NCBI RefSeq assembly: GCF_003614185.1
Contig: NZ_KZ987724.1
Coordinates: 2,147,360 to 2,211,359, forward strand
DNA: 64,000 bases
Direction: 5' to 3'
Source: Paenibacillus aceti
GTDB taxonomy: Bacteria; Bacillota; Bacilli; Paenibacillales; Paenibacillaceae
Made by a program: the position numbers and the translations under genes. Positions 8,592 to 17,387 of the stretch are shown piece after piece. Under the pieces are notes generated by a model. The model made no database searches. It worked only from the letters and a program-made list of their open reading frames with translations, and had not been told where the DNA came from. Each line of letters starts with the position of its first letter. Position 1 is the first letter of the stretch.

Positions 8592-10127
8592 ATGAGAAAG
8601 AAAGCAGCAGCACTGCTTGTTCTTGTTCTCTCTTTCGTGCTCGTGATCGCGGGCTGCGGAAGCGGCAACCAGAACAACGACAAGAATCAAGGTCAAGAAA
8701 ACACCAAGAAAGAAGAAGCCGCAGGCAATGAAGCCGTATCAGGCGCTTCTAAGACTAGCTACACACCGTTGGATCAATTGCAGGATAAATACGATATCAT
8801 TATCGTAGGCGCTGGCGGTGCCGGCATGTCTGCCGCACTTGAAGCCAAGAGCAAAGGCTTGAACCCGGTTATTTTCGAGAAAATGCCAGTTGCTGGCGGG
8901 AATACGTTAAAAGCGTCTTCGGGTATGAATGCCTCTGAAACTAAGTTCCAAAAGGAACAAGGGATTGAAGATAGCAATGATTTATTTTATGAAGAAACTT
9001 TAAAAGGCGGCCATGGGACTAACGACAAGGAATTGCTTCGCTTCTTCGTCGACAATTCTGCAAGTGCCATCGATTGGCTGGATTCCATCGGCATCCGCTT
9101 GAACAATATTACGATTACAGGCGGTATGGGCGAGAAACGTACGCACCGTCCTGAAGATGGTTCAGCCGTTGGACAATATGTCGCTAACGGATTGCTGAAG
9201 AATGTGCAAGAGCAGCAAATTCCGCTATTCGTGAATGCAAATGTGAAGGAAATTACAGAACAAGACGGCAAAGTGAATGGCGTTAAAGTTCTCTTTGACC
9301 AAAAAGATGAGAAAACAATCACTGCAGACGCTGTTGTTGTAACGACCGGCGGCTACGGCTCTAATATGGATATGATCTCCAAAGTTCGTCCTGATCTGGA
9401 AGGACTCGTAACTACGAACCAAGAAGGCAGCACCGGCGACGGTATTCAAATGATTGAAAAGCTCGGCGGCGTAACGGTTGATATGGATCAAATCCAGGTT
9501 CACCCAACAGTACAGCAAGATAAATCCTATTTGATCGGGGAAGCTGTGCGCGGTGAAGGCGCGATCCTCGTCTCTAACGAAGGCAAGCGTTTTGTCAATG
9601 AACTGGACACTCGCGATAAAGTTACGGCAGCTATTAATGAACTGTCTGATAAATCAGCTTATCTCGTATTCGACTCCGGTGTGAAATCCCGCGCCAAAGC
9701 GATCGAGCAATATGACAAAATGGGCTTTGTCGTCGCAGGCGATTCGATCGAAGCACTGGCTAAAGAAATGGGCGTTCCCGAAGATCAATTGAAAACGACG
9801 CTCGATACTTGGAATGAAGCAGTGAAGAACAAGAATGACGCAGAATTTGGCAGAACGACAGGTATGGACAATGACTTGTCCAACGGACCTTTCTACGCGA
9901 TCAAGATCGCTCCTGGGATTCACTATACGATGGGTGGCGTGAAGATCAATACGAACACTGAAGTTGTAAATAAAGACGGACAACCTATCGCAGGCCTGTT
10001 CGCAGCGGGCGAAGTGGTTGGCGGATTGCATGGCGAGAACCGGATCGGCGGTAACTCCGTGGCTGAGATCATCATTTTCGGTCGTCAAGCTGGGGTTAAA
10101 TCAGCTGAATACGTTCAAGCACAATAA
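8592..10127 (+). CDS. Lipoprotein fumarate-reductase-like flavoprotein
   Basis: A 511-aa secreted, lipid-anchored FAD-dependent reductase of the flavocytochrome c/fumarate-urocanate reductase family. A lipoprotein signal ends at IAGC (Cys22), followed by a Gln/Asn/Lys/Glu-rich linker. The Rossmann GAGGAG motif is near residue 73. Active-site regions include QVHPT, a FVNELDTRD motif, IHYTMGG, and the C-terminal ENRIGGNSVAEI with the FAD end. There is no haem domain and no FMN-binding domain, so electrons must come from another protein. Substrate could be fumarate, urocanate or another enoate. AGGGG precedes the ATG. It is monocistronic with a terminator. Confidence 0.88.
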   Translation: MRKKAAALLVLVLSFVLVIAGCGSGNQNNDKNQGQENTKKEEAAGNEAVSGASKTSYTPLDQLQDKYDIIIVGAGGAGMSAALEAKSKGLNPVIFEKMPVAGGNTLKASSGMNASETKFQKEQGIEDSNDLFYEETLKGGHGTNDKELLRFFVDNSASAIDWLDSIGIRLNNITITGGMGEKRTHRPEDGSAVGQYVANGLLKNVQEQQIPLFVNANVKEITEQDGKVNGVKVLFDQKDEKTITADAVVVTTGGYGSNMDMISKVRPDLEGLVTTNQEGSTGDGIQMIEKLGGVTVDMDQIQVHPTVQQDKSYLIGEAVRGEGAILVSNEGKRFVNELDTRDKVTAAINELSDKSAYLVFDSGVKSRAKAIEQYDKMGFVVAGDSIEALAKEMGVPEDQLKTTLDTWNEAVKNKNDAEFGRTTGMDNDLSNGPFYAIKIAPGIHYTMGGVKINTNTEVVNKDGQPIAGLFAAGEVVGGLHGENRIGGNSVAEIIIFGRQAGVKSAEYVQAQ

Positions 10128-10151
10128 GATTTGACCATTTATCATTACAGT

Positions 10152-10191
10152 AAAAGGGTTCGAGAATCAGCAATGATTGTCGAGCCCTTTT
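10152..10191 (+). terminator. Rho-independent terminator
   Basis: AAAAGGG-TTCGAG-AATCA pairs with TGATTGTCGAGCCCTTTT just after the flavoprotein gene; the stem ends in a short T run. Confidence 0.75.
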
Positions 10192-10258
10192 GCCTATTTT
10201 GGTGTTTTGCATCTGGCGTACTTTCATACTTCATGATAGTATTAAATATCAAGATATT

Positions 10259-10286
10259 TGAATATATGAATAATTGAAGGTTTGAA
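10259..10286 (+). promoter_or_regulatory. Four TGAA repeats at 8-bp period before arsR
   Basis: TGAA occurs at 10259, 10267, 10275 and 10283, giving four tandem octamers that end at the ribosome site of the ArsR gene. ArsR-family repressors bind AT-rich repeats overlapping their own promoter, so this may be an operator. The arrangement is direct rather than palindromic. Confidence 0.4.
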
Positions 10287-10302
10287 AGGTGGGGGGAATT
10301 CT

Positions 10303-10623
10303 ATGAATACCCAATTGCAAGCGTTCAAGGCCGAATTCTTCAAGGCTTTGGCCCATCCGCTTCGCATTCGTATTCTGGAGCTACTATGTGAAGGAGAGAA
10401 AAGCGTCAACGAAATGCAGACCTTGCTTGAGAGCGAAGGCTCAGCCGTATCCCAGCAGCTTAGTATTCTGCGGGCCAAGAATATCGTGGTCGGGGTTAAA
10501 CAAGGCAAGCAGGTCATGTACTCGCTAGTCGACCCTATGGTCGAGGATTTATTAGCGATTACCAAGGATATTTTCAACAATCATTTGATCCACATTATTT
10601 CTATTTACGAACACCAGAACTGA
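10303..10623 (+). CDS. ArsR-family transcriptional repressor
   Basis: A 106-aa winged helix-turn-helix regulator of the ArsR/SmtB family. The N-terminus has the typical FKALAHPLRIRILELLCEGE. The recognition helix is around SAVSQQLSILRAKNIV, and the wing contains KQGKQVMYSL. The metal-binding CVC motif of ArsR is absent; the only cysteine is in LLCEGE, so it may sense something other than arsenic. The ATG at 10303 follows a G-rich ribosome site, and an upstream TTG frame extension is not used. It precedes the SulP transporter by 25 bp and probably controls it. Confidence 0.88.
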   Translation: MNTQLQAFKAEFFKALAHPLRIRILELLCEGEKSVNEMQTLLESEGSAVSQQLSILRAKNIVVGVKQGKQVMYSLVDPMVEDLLAITKDIFNNHLIHIISIYEHQN

Positions 10624-10648
10624 ATATTCTTAGAAAGAAGGCTCAATT

Positions 10649-12340
10649 GTGAATACTCTGTTTACGGGTATTTTCAAGAAATACTCACTTCAGCAATTTC
10701 AAAAAGACTTGATCGCCGGCATCGTTGTCGGCGTTATTGCGATTCCGCTAGCTATGTCCTTCGCGATTGCATCCGGCGTCAAGCCGGAATACGGAATCTA
10801 CACCGCCTGTATCGCCGGGATCCTGATCTCGATATTCGGCGGCTCGAAATTCCAGATCGGGGGGCCGACAGGGGCCTTCGTACCGATTCTGCTTGGGATT
10901 GTGCTCACTTATGGCTATCAGAATCTGTTGATCGCAGGCATCCTGGCCGGAATCATACTATGTCTTATGGGTGTATTCAAATTAGGGTCATTAATCAAAT
11001 TCATTCCCCGTCCGGTGACGATCGGCTTCACCTCCGGGATCGCGGTGATTATCTTTACAGGTCAAATCGCTAATTTTCTAGGGCTTACAGGTATCGAGAA
11101 GCACGAGACCTTCATCGCTAACATGAAGGAGATCATCATTCATATAGGCAGCGTAAATCTATACAGCGTCATTACCGCGCTGATTTGCCTGGCCATCCTC
11201 ATCATTATGCCGCGCATATTGCCGAGAATACCTGCACCACTGATCGGAATCATCGTATCCAGTCTGATCGCTGGCTGGCTATTCTCCGGTCATATACCGA
11301 CTATAGGCACAACATTTGGTGAAATCCCAAGCGCGCTGCCTAAATTCCAAATCCCGTCATTTAGTTGGGAGAACCTTCAACAACTGATCGGCCCGGCCTT
11401 TGCCATCGCCATGCTCGGCGCCATTGAATCTCTGCTGTCCGCCGTAGTTGCGGATGGTCTGACCAATACGAAGCACGATAGCAACCGCGAACTGATCGGT
11501 CAAGGGATTGCTAATATCATCACTCCGCTATTTGGCGGCATCCCTGCTACCGGCGCAATTGCGCGTACGGCAGCCAATGTCAAGAGCGGAGCAGTATCGA
11601 AGATGTCCGGTGTCATCCATGGGGTGTTCGTCCTGCTGACACTTCTGCTCCTGGCTCCACTCGCTTCGAAGATTCCGTTAGCCAGTATGGCACCGATCCT
11701 GATGATCGTCGCTTGGAATATGAGCGAGCGGGCCCATTTCAAGCATATTCTCAGAATGAAATCCGGTGATTCCCTGATCTTGGTCGTCACCTTCCTGCTT
11801 ACCGTATTTACAAGTTTGACCATCGCCGTCGAGGTAGGTCTCGGGCTGGCCTTGCTTCTGTTCACCAAGAAAATGAGTGAAGCCGTGACCGTCAAGAAGT
11901 CGCTGCCGAAGCATTTTCGTGAGAAGCGGGAGAAAATCTCTCACCTCTGGGGGGGCTCCGACAAGAACTCACCGATCGGCGTTTATACCGTGGATGGGCC
12001 TTTATTTTTTGGGGCTGCGCAGGATTTCCATGAAGCCGTGACCGATTATATCAAGCAAAAACCAAAGTTTCTCATCCTGCGGATGGGAAATGTACCCTTC
12101 ATCGATACGACGGGGGAAGCTTATTTCCGCAGTATCCTCCATCAATTCAGAGCTCAGGGAGGCAGGCTGCTGATCACCGGGCTACCGCCGCATGTCAAGG
12201 AGACTTTGATTCACAACGGATTGTATAACGCGATCGGCAAGGATCATTTCTTCGAACATGTGAATGAAGCGATCACATTCTCCTTGGAGCAATTGAAGCA
12301 AGACAAATTCGATAATCTGCAATCATTGCGTCTTTCCTAA
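10649..12340 (+). CDS. SulP-family anion transporter
   Basis: A 563-aa inner-membrane permease of the SulP (SLC26) family, which moves sulfate, bicarbonate or other anions. It has about 11-14 hydrophobic helices between residues 20 and 420, with the family signature region near the N-terminus (IVVGVIAIPLAMSFAIASG). A cytoplasmic C-terminal STAS domain covers about residues 445-550 (GVYTVDGPLFFGAAQDF, then MGNVPFIDTTG). Start is GTG after AAAGAAGG. It is paired with the ArsR gene upstream. Substrate is not determinable from sequence. Confidence 0.88.
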   Translation: MNTLFTGIFKKYSLQQFQKDLIAGIVVGVIAIPLAMSFAIASGVKPEYGIYTACIAGILISIFGGSKFQIGGPTGAFVPILLGIVLTYGYQNLLIAGILAGIILCLMGVFKLGSLIKFIPRPVTIGFTSGIAVIIFTGQIANFLGLTGIEKHETFIANMKEIIIHIGSVNLYSVITALICLAILIIMPRILPRIPAPLIGIIVSSLIAGWLFSGHIPTIGTTFGEIPSALPKFQIPSFSWENLQQLIGPAFAIAMLGAIESLLSAVVADGLTNTKHDSNRELIGQGIANIITPLFGGIPATGAIARTAANVKSGAVSKMSGVIHGVFVLLTLLLLAPLASKIPLASMAPILMIVAWNMSERAHFKHILRMKSGDSLILVVTFLLTVFTSLTIAVEVGLGLALLLFTKKMSEAVTVKKSLPKHFREKREKISHLWGGSDKNSPIGVYTVDGPLFFGAAQDFHEAVTDYIKQKPKFLILRMGNVPFIDTTGEAYFRSILHQFRAQGGRLLITGLPPHVKETLIHNGLYNAIGKDHFFEHVNEAITFSLEQLKQDKFDNLQSLRLS

Positions 12341-12350
12341 AAAAGCAAGA

Positions 12351-12387
12351 GCGTCCAGAGGCCGATCAGGGCTTCTGGACGCTTTTT
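12351..12387 (+). terminator. Rho-independent terminator
   Basis: GCGTCCAGAG pairs with CTTCTGGACGC and is followed by five Ts. It closes the ArsR-SulP operon. Confidence 0.85.
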
Positions 12388-12477
12388 GGTTAGCAATGAA
12401 CTATGGAGGTACTGTTTGTGTCCCCGCCGAATATAGATCTTAAGTAGAATCTTATAAGATCAACGGGAGGGATCGAT

Positions 12478-13128
12478 ATGTACAAAAAACTTCTGTCCTT
12501 GCTCATCCTCGTCATGGGGCTCATCTACATCTTCGTAAGCTCTGCGCTTCTCTTCAAGCTGATCCCGATGTGGCTTATCCTTCTATATGCTTACGCACAT
12601 AGAACACAGCTTAACAAGCCATACTTCCTGCTTATCTTCACAGGTCTCTTCTTCTGTATGCTGGGCGACGGCCTATTGATTTATTTTGTGGTAGGCTTAT
12701 CCGCTTTTCTAGTAGGGCATCTGTTCTACACCGCCGCTTTCATCACGAGCTGGAGGTGGTCCTGGCTCAGATTTAGCAGCATCCTCCCCCTCCTGATCCT
12801 TGCAGGAATCATGGGAACGCAGCTCTTCCAGGCGATGCAGAACACCGCTAATGAAGCGCTCATTATTCCGGTTATGATCTATTTGCTCGTCATTCTGTCG
12901 ATGGGCTGGACCTCGATAATGACAGGCAATGTCTCCTCTATGCTCGGCAGCATCCTGTTCATCATTTCCGATTCTATTCTCGCCTGGGATAGATTCATTT
13001 CCGATATTGCTTACGCCGGGGTGTTCATCATGCTAACGTATTATACCGCTCAGTTCTTGATCGCGCGCAGCCTCGGTCAGACGAACCGCCGACCGGACGC
13101 CGACCGAACAAACAGCCTCGCCCGCTAG
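12478..13128 (+). CDS. YhhN-family membrane protein (lysoplasmalogenase-like)
   Basis: A 216-aa protein with about eight hydrophobic helices and almost no soluble domain. The conserved LGDGLLIY near residue 62 and the later ISDSILAWDRF are the acidic signatures of the YhhN/TMEM86 family. Some members hydrolyse the vinyl-ether bond of lysoplasmalogens. Whether this bacterium has such lipids is unknown, so the activity is only suggested. The ATG follows GGGAGGG. It is monocistronic, between the SulP terminator and a convergent peptidase gene. Confidence 0.82.
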   Translation: MYKKLLSLLILVMGLIYIFVSSALLFKLIPMWLILLYAYAHRTQLNKPYFLLIFTGLFFCMLGDGLLIYFVVGLSAFLVGHLFYTAAFITSWRWSWLRFSSILPLLILAGIMGTQLFQAMQNTANEALIIPVMIYLLVILSMGWTSIMTGNVSSMLGSILFIISDSILAWDRFISDIAYAGVFIMLTYYTAQFLIARSLGQTNRRPDADRTNSLAR

Positions 13129-13148
13129 ACAGGACGAGACTGTATCCA

Positions 13149-14330
13149 TTAGCTGCTGCTCTCCTCCTGATAAGTCTCGGCCATGGAGATCAGCAGAGCT
13201 GCGGCATGCAGCATCGCTTCTTCATCGATATCAAATCGCGGATGATGATGAGGGTATATAATTCCCTTCTCTTCATTGCCTGCTCCTACCAACACGAAAC
13301 AGCCCGGAACCCGCTGTAAATAATAAGCAAAATCCTCCGCAGGCATAATTTTGGGGGAGACCTCCACCTTCAGCCCGGGAATTTTATGAACCGCCCTGCT
13401 CAACCGCTGGAACTCCACTGCATCATTGACCACACTAGGATAGCCGGTCACATAATCGATCCGGGCCTCCGCGCCATAGGCTTGGGTGATCCCTTCCACC
13501 AAGGCATAGATTCGTTCACGAATCAGCTGTCTGGTTACCTCGTCGAAGCATCGGGCCGTACCGGATAGCCGGCAGCGATCAGCTATGACATTCTGAGCCA
13601 TCCCGCCCTGGATCGATCCGATCGTCACCACGGCCGGATTCAGTGGATCTACGGAACGGCTGACCACGCTCTGCAGTTGCATCACAAGGGACGAGCCAGC
13701 GACTACACTATCCACCGCTTTATGCGGCATTCCGCCATGACCCCCACGCCCTTGAATCTCGATGAGGAAATCATCTACCGAAGCCATTAACGGTCCTGCG
13801 GCGCTCGCTACTGTGCCGAGCGGCAGCGGAGTCCATAGATGCACTCCGTAGATCACATCCACCCCCTCCAGCGCGCCCTGCTCGATCATGCCCACTGCGC
13901 CCCCGGGACAGGCCTCCTCAGCAGGCTGAAACAGAAAGCGAATCTCCCCGCGAATCTCCTGCAGGCGGTGGCTGTAATACTCCGCTACTGCCAGCAATAC
14001 CGCAGTATGACCGTCATGACCACAGGCATGCATCACACCGGGAACCTGTGAAGCGTACTCGCATGACTTCTCATCCTGGATCGGCAAGGCGTCCATATCA
14101 GCGCGGAGCGCAACCGTCTTGCCCGGCAATAGACCACGCAAGCAGCCGATAAGCCCATAGCCGCCGACTCCTTCTCTAACCTCCACCCCAAGCTCGCGTA
14201 GAATACCCGCTACATACGCCGAGGTCTCCTTCTCTTTAAATGATAATTCCGGATGGCGGTGCAGATGTCTCCTTCGTTCAACCATCTTCGGGTACAACGT
14301 CTCCAAGTCCGTCAGCTTCACAGAATTCAC
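13149..14330 (-). CDS. M20-family amidohydrolase
   Basis: A 393-aa cytosolic zinc-dependent amidohydrolase of peptidase family M20D, similar to N-acyl-L-amino-acid amidohydrolases and hippurate hydrolases. The metal-binding segment HACGHDGHT is around residue 102, the catalytic EEACPGG pair near 136, the dimerisation-domain HGGMPHKAVDSV follows, and the final PAEDFAYYLQRVPG supplies another ligand. Length is standard. It is convergent with the YhhN gene and alone on its strand. Likely role is salvage of N-acylated amino acids or peptides; substrate unknown. Confidence 0.9.
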   Translation of the reverse strand: MNSVKLTDLETLYPKMVERRRHLHRHPELSFKEKETSAYVAGILRELGVEVREGVGGYGLIGCLRGLLPGKTVALRADMDALPIQDEKSCEYASQVPGVMHACGHDGHTAVLLAVAEYYSHRLQEIRGEIRFLFQPAEEACPGGAVGMIEQGALEGVDVIYGVHLWTPLPLGTVASAAGPLMASVDDFLIEIQGRGGHGGMPHKAVDSVVAGSSLVMQLQSVVSRSVDPLNPAVVTIGSIQGGMAQNVIADRCRLSGTARCFDEVTRQLIRERIYALVEGITQAYGAEARIDYVTGYPSVVNDAVEFQRLSRAVHKIPGLKVEVSPKIMPAEDFAYYLQRVPGCFVLVGAGNEEKGIIYPHHHPRFDIDEEAMLHAAALLISMAETYQEESSS

Positions 14331-14540
14331 TTCCTTAATCTGATCTGAGTTATAGGTAAGTTATCCACTAAATTCCAACCTGATTTTTAAGTTATATTGT
14401 AGCAGAAAACCCGTTTATGCGAATAGCATAGCGTGCAAAGAATCTATGGGAAATCCTGCTAATTATCTTGAACAAACCTTGCGCAAGAGGTGGAAACATA
14501 ATATCATGAGAGAAGAACTTTTAAGGGGGCATATTGGACG

Positions 14541-14882
14541 ATGATTGTTGAAAATACGGGTTTAGACGGATTAAAAAGCGATTTGGCCTATTTGGACGAA
14601 TCTGCGGAGAAAGTCGGCTTCATCCGCTGGCAATGGGAATATTACCGTGCTACATACGATTACAAAATTGAATTCAACAATGATGCTTACTACCTCCGAA
14701 TTAATACACGTGCCGTTGAAGGAAAACTGGAGCGCCCTGACGCGGTTCTGGCCATCGAAGCAGTTTATATGGGCCGGGCTACCTTTCCACACAGTCTAGA
14801 ATATGAATCGGAAATTCCGGCACCCGTGATGAAGACAGCCACTAGCAAATTAACCGAGCTGAAGGAATTGCTCGAGGCTTGA
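14541..14882 (+). CDS. YugN-like protein
   Basis: A 113-aa small soluble protein of the YugN-like family (unknown function). Recognisable parts are the N-terminal GLKSDLAYLDESAEKVGFIRWQ and the central YYLRINTRAVEGKLE. The ATG has a ribosome site (TTAAGGGGGC) close upstream. It is followed after 10 bp by the FtsW-family gene, whose own ribosome site is poor, so the two are probably translated together. The 210 bp upstream contain AT-rich promoter-like sequence only. Confidence 0.8.
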   Translation: MIVENTGLDGLKSDLAYLDESAEKVGFIRWQWEYYRATYDYKIEFNNDAYYLRINTRAVEGKLERPDAVLAIEAVYMGRATFPHSLEYESEIPAPVMKTATSKLTELKELLEA

Positions 14883-14892
14883 GCCACTATAG

Positions 14893-16140
14893 ATGAAAGA
14901 CAGCCAAGAAAGACCTAGACGCGGAACGCCCGATTTCCAACTGCTCATCCTTACATTATTACTCGTTGGATTCGGAATTGTCATGGTGTTTAGCTCCAGC
15001 TCCAGCGTGACTCAATTTAGCGATAAATTCAATTACAATCCATTCTATTTTACGAGAAAGCAAATTATTTTTGCCGCTATCGGCGTCATCGGGATGTTCG
15101 TCACTATGAATATTCCGTATGAGAAGTTCCGGAAGCTGTTTGCTCCGGTATTCATATTAGCTATCATTCTGTTAATGATCGTTCCCTTCATGAACAAGAT
15201 CAATGGGGCCAGCAGTTGGCTCCAGATCGGCTCGCTCGGCATCCAGCCGACTGAGCTGGCCAAGATCACGACGATTATGTATCTGGCGGCCTTGATCTCC
15301 AAGAAGGGAGAGCGATTCCGGGACCTGAGAACCGGTTATATTCCGGTTATGGTTATCGTCGGCTTCGTCGCCGGACTGATCATGCTGCAGCCGGATTTAG
15401 GCTCCTGTATGATCCTCGTAGCTACAGCCGGATTGATTATTCTTGCTGGCGGGGCTAACATGAAGCATATTCTCGGATCGATTGCGCTGCTTATTTTCGG
15501 TGCCAGCATCGTCATCGGGATCAGTGCGCTCTGGGACAAGATTAACCCCGGATCGCCCGGTGAGACGAGCAATCAATACCAGGTTGCCCGGATCAAGGCT
15601 TATCTCGATCCTTGGGCCGATCCGCAGCATACCAGCTATAACCTCATCCAGTCCCTAACCGCGATGGGCCATGGGGGAATGACGGGAACCGGTTTCGGGC
15701 AAGGGATTCAGAAGCTGCACTATTTGCCGAATGCTTATAATGACTTTATATTCTCGGTCATCGGCGAGGAGTTCGGCTTTATCGGAACTTTTATATTCCT
15801 GCTTTTCTATCTATATTTCATCTGGAGGGGACTGCTTGTCTCCCTGCGCTGCTCCAGCGCCTTCGGAACGTTGTTAGGGGTCGGCATTATGGGACTCATC
15901 GCCATTCAATCCTTCATCAATATCGGTGGGGTCACCCGTACGATTCCAATTACCGGGGTTACGCTGCCGTTCATCAGTTATGGTGGTTCTTCACTAGTCG
16001 TCATGCTGGTAGCGATGGGCATGGTGCTTAGCATTTCCAGGGAATCCTCTTCGCCTGCAAAACAAGAAAGAACCAAATCGGTCGTGGTGAAGGAAGCTTC
16101 GGTGTTCGAACGGAACCAGCGCCGCAACCGTCATATGTAA
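14893..16140 (+). CDS. FtsW/RodA/SpoVE-family lipid II glycosyltransferase
   Basis: A 415-aa polytopic membrane protein of the SEDS family, which polymerises lipid II with a cognate class B PBP. About ten membrane helices follow a short charged N-terminus (PRRGTPDFQLL). Family signatures are visible: the long extracellular loop with NQYQVARIKAYLDPWAD, the GTGFGQGIQKLHYLPNAYNDFIFSVIGEEFGFIG block, and the C-terminal GGVTRTIPITGVTLPFISYGGSS. It is closest to the FtsW/SpoVE branch rather than RodA. No PBP gene lies beside it. Its ribosome site is weak, suggesting coupling to the gene upstream. Confidence 0.9.
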   Translation: MKDSQERPRRGTPDFQLLILTLLLVGFGIVMVFSSSSSVTQFSDKFNYNPFYFTRKQIIFAAIGVIGMFVTMNIPYEKFRKLFAPVFILAIILLMIVPFMNKINGASSWLQIGSLGIQPTELAKITTIMYLAALISKKGERFRDLRTGYIPVMVIVGFVAGLIMLQPDLGSCMILVATAGLIILAGGANMKHILGSIALLIFGASIVIGISALWDKINPGSPGETSNQYQVARIKAYLDPWADPQHTSYNLIQSLTAMGHGGMTGTGFGQGIQKLHYLPNAYNDFIFSVIGEEFGFIGTFIFLLFYLYFIWRGLLVSLRCSSAFGTLLGVGIMGLIAIQSFINIGGVTRTIPITGVTLPFISYGGSSLVVMLVAMGMVLSISRESSSPAKQERTKSVVVKEASVFERNQRRNRHM

Positions 16141-16146
16141 AATGAG

Positions 16147-16171
16147 TAAGAGGGGCGATCAGCCCCTCTTA
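16147..16171. terminator. Bidirectional terminator
   Basis: AAGAGGGGC-GATCA-GCCCCTCTT, a perfect 9-bp stem, lies between the convergent FtsW-family gene and the 16180 gene. Confidence 0.8.
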
Positions 16172-16179
16172 TTATTTAC

Positions 16180-16617
16180 TCAAAACCCGTCATCTCCGAT
16201 TGCAAGCGCAGTGAACGTAATAGGACCGATGATTTTAGCACTGGACAAAGGATTGCGGTCTTCTACAATTAACTGATAGTTCTGTACTCCAAGCGGAGCC
16301 GTATCGATCATTTGCACCGAAACTAGTGAGAAGCGGTCTACTCCATTAAAGGCATTTCCAGCCAATCCATAGTAAATTTCTGTTCCCGCTCTCCAGATCC
16401 GTACAAGAACCTCGGGGCTGTCCACTAACGACTGATATCCTAAGGTCGCTGTAAGCTCCACTTTGTTCGTGAAGGAAGCCGGGTTGGCTGGATCAATGAA
16501 GACGGAAGTCGTAGCGATTGAGACACCTGCAGGCGAATGCGGTACCGGGATGTTAACTCCATTCGAGATCGGGGTAACTACCGTTGAATTGTAATCGATG
16601 ATTTGTTTAGCCATCAT
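16180..16617 (-). CDS. Hypothetical protein, possible surface or spore-coat protein
   Basis: A 145-aa protein that I cannot place in a named family. It lacks a signal peptide and is rich in beta-strand-forming residues, with hydroxyl and Asn/Pro-rich stretches (DYNSTVVTPISNGVNIPV, PANPASFTNKVELTAT). It has no Cys. This composition is common for coat, exosporium or filament proteins of spore-formers, which is only a guess. The ATG at 16617 (or 16614) follows AAAGGAG; the longer ORF upstream has no ribosome site. It is monocistronic. Confidence 0.7.
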   Translation of the reverse strand: MMAKQIIDYNSTVVTPISNGVNIPVPHSPAGVSIATTSVFIDPANPASFTNKVELTATLGYQSLVDSPEVLVRIWRAGTEIYYGLAGNAFNGVDRFSLVSVQMIDTAPLGVQNYQLIVEDRNPLSSAKIIGPITFTALAIGDDGF

Positions 16618-16737
16618 GTTCATCTCCTTTCTCAGGTCATACTCTACTATATGAATATTCCAGAGAAATGCATGAACTAGTATCATTTACTATAAACACA
16701 TTTTTACCATTTTTCTAAGTGTCGCTCCATATAAACT

Positions 16738-16780
16738 AAAAAAAGGACTGCCGGATACCATCCAATTCCGCAGTCCTTTT
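16738..16780 (-). terminator. Rho-independent terminator
   Basis: On the minus strand AAAAGGACTGCGGA pairs with TCCGGCAGTCCTTTT and runs into Ts. It ends the Asp23 transcript. Confidence 0.8.
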
Positions 16781-16856
16781 CTAATTAAATTTTGAAAGCC
16801 TGATAGTGTCGTGTCAAAAACTATGTAATCCATAACCTTGATATCCAATCAGCCAG

Positions 16857-17219
16857 TTATGCTTCATCGTCTTTAAAAGCTACACCTTCAACCTTCACAT
16901 TTACTTCAACGACCTTAAGACCGGTCATGCTCTCCACCGCTTCCCGCACATTCTGTTGCAGCATACGGCAAACCTCATGGATTGGAGTTTCATAAAGCAC
17001 GATGATCCGCAAATCGATCGCAGCTTCTAATTGACCGACTTCTACGGTAACGCCCTTTTGTACGTTTTTACCGCTTAGCCGTTTTGCCCAACCTTCCGAC
17101 AATCCTCCGGACATTGCAGCAATACCCGGTGTTTCCAAGGCGGCCATACCAGCGACTTTGGACACAACATCGTCTGAAATCTTAATCATACCCATATCTA
17201 ACTGCAGTTGCTCGGTCAT
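16857..17219 (-). CDS. Asp23/Gls24-family envelope stress protein
   Basis: A 120-aa protein of the Asp23/Gls24 family (YqhY/YloU-like). These are cytosolic or membrane-associated proteins linked to envelope homeostasis and fatty-acid supply in Firmicutes. The core MGMIKISDDVVSKVAGMAALETPGI at residues 9-33 and the C-terminal VKVVEVNVKVEGVAF are typical. The ATG follows GGAGGGATTACC. It is alone, flanked by its own terminator. Not adjacent to the acetyl-CoA carboxylase genes seen next to yqhY, so the exact paralogue is not fixed. Confidence 0.88.
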   Translation of the reverse strand: MTEQLQLDMGMIKISDDVVSKVAGMAALETPGIAAMSGGLSEGWAKRLSGKNVQKGVTVEVGQLEAAIDLRIIVLYETPIHEVCRMLQQNVREAVESMTGLKVVEVNVKVEGVAFKDDEA

Positions 17220-17387
17220 GGTAATCCCTCCTTCAAGCTACTTAACTTTATTTTAAATGGTAATACCTCGTAAAGCAAATATAGACCGTTACATTCATTT
17301 GAATTATAATCATCAATTGTTGGAATATTAATGGAGAGTTACGTCGTCTTTCCATTATTCAAATCTGGATAACTGAGGTGCAGCTTC

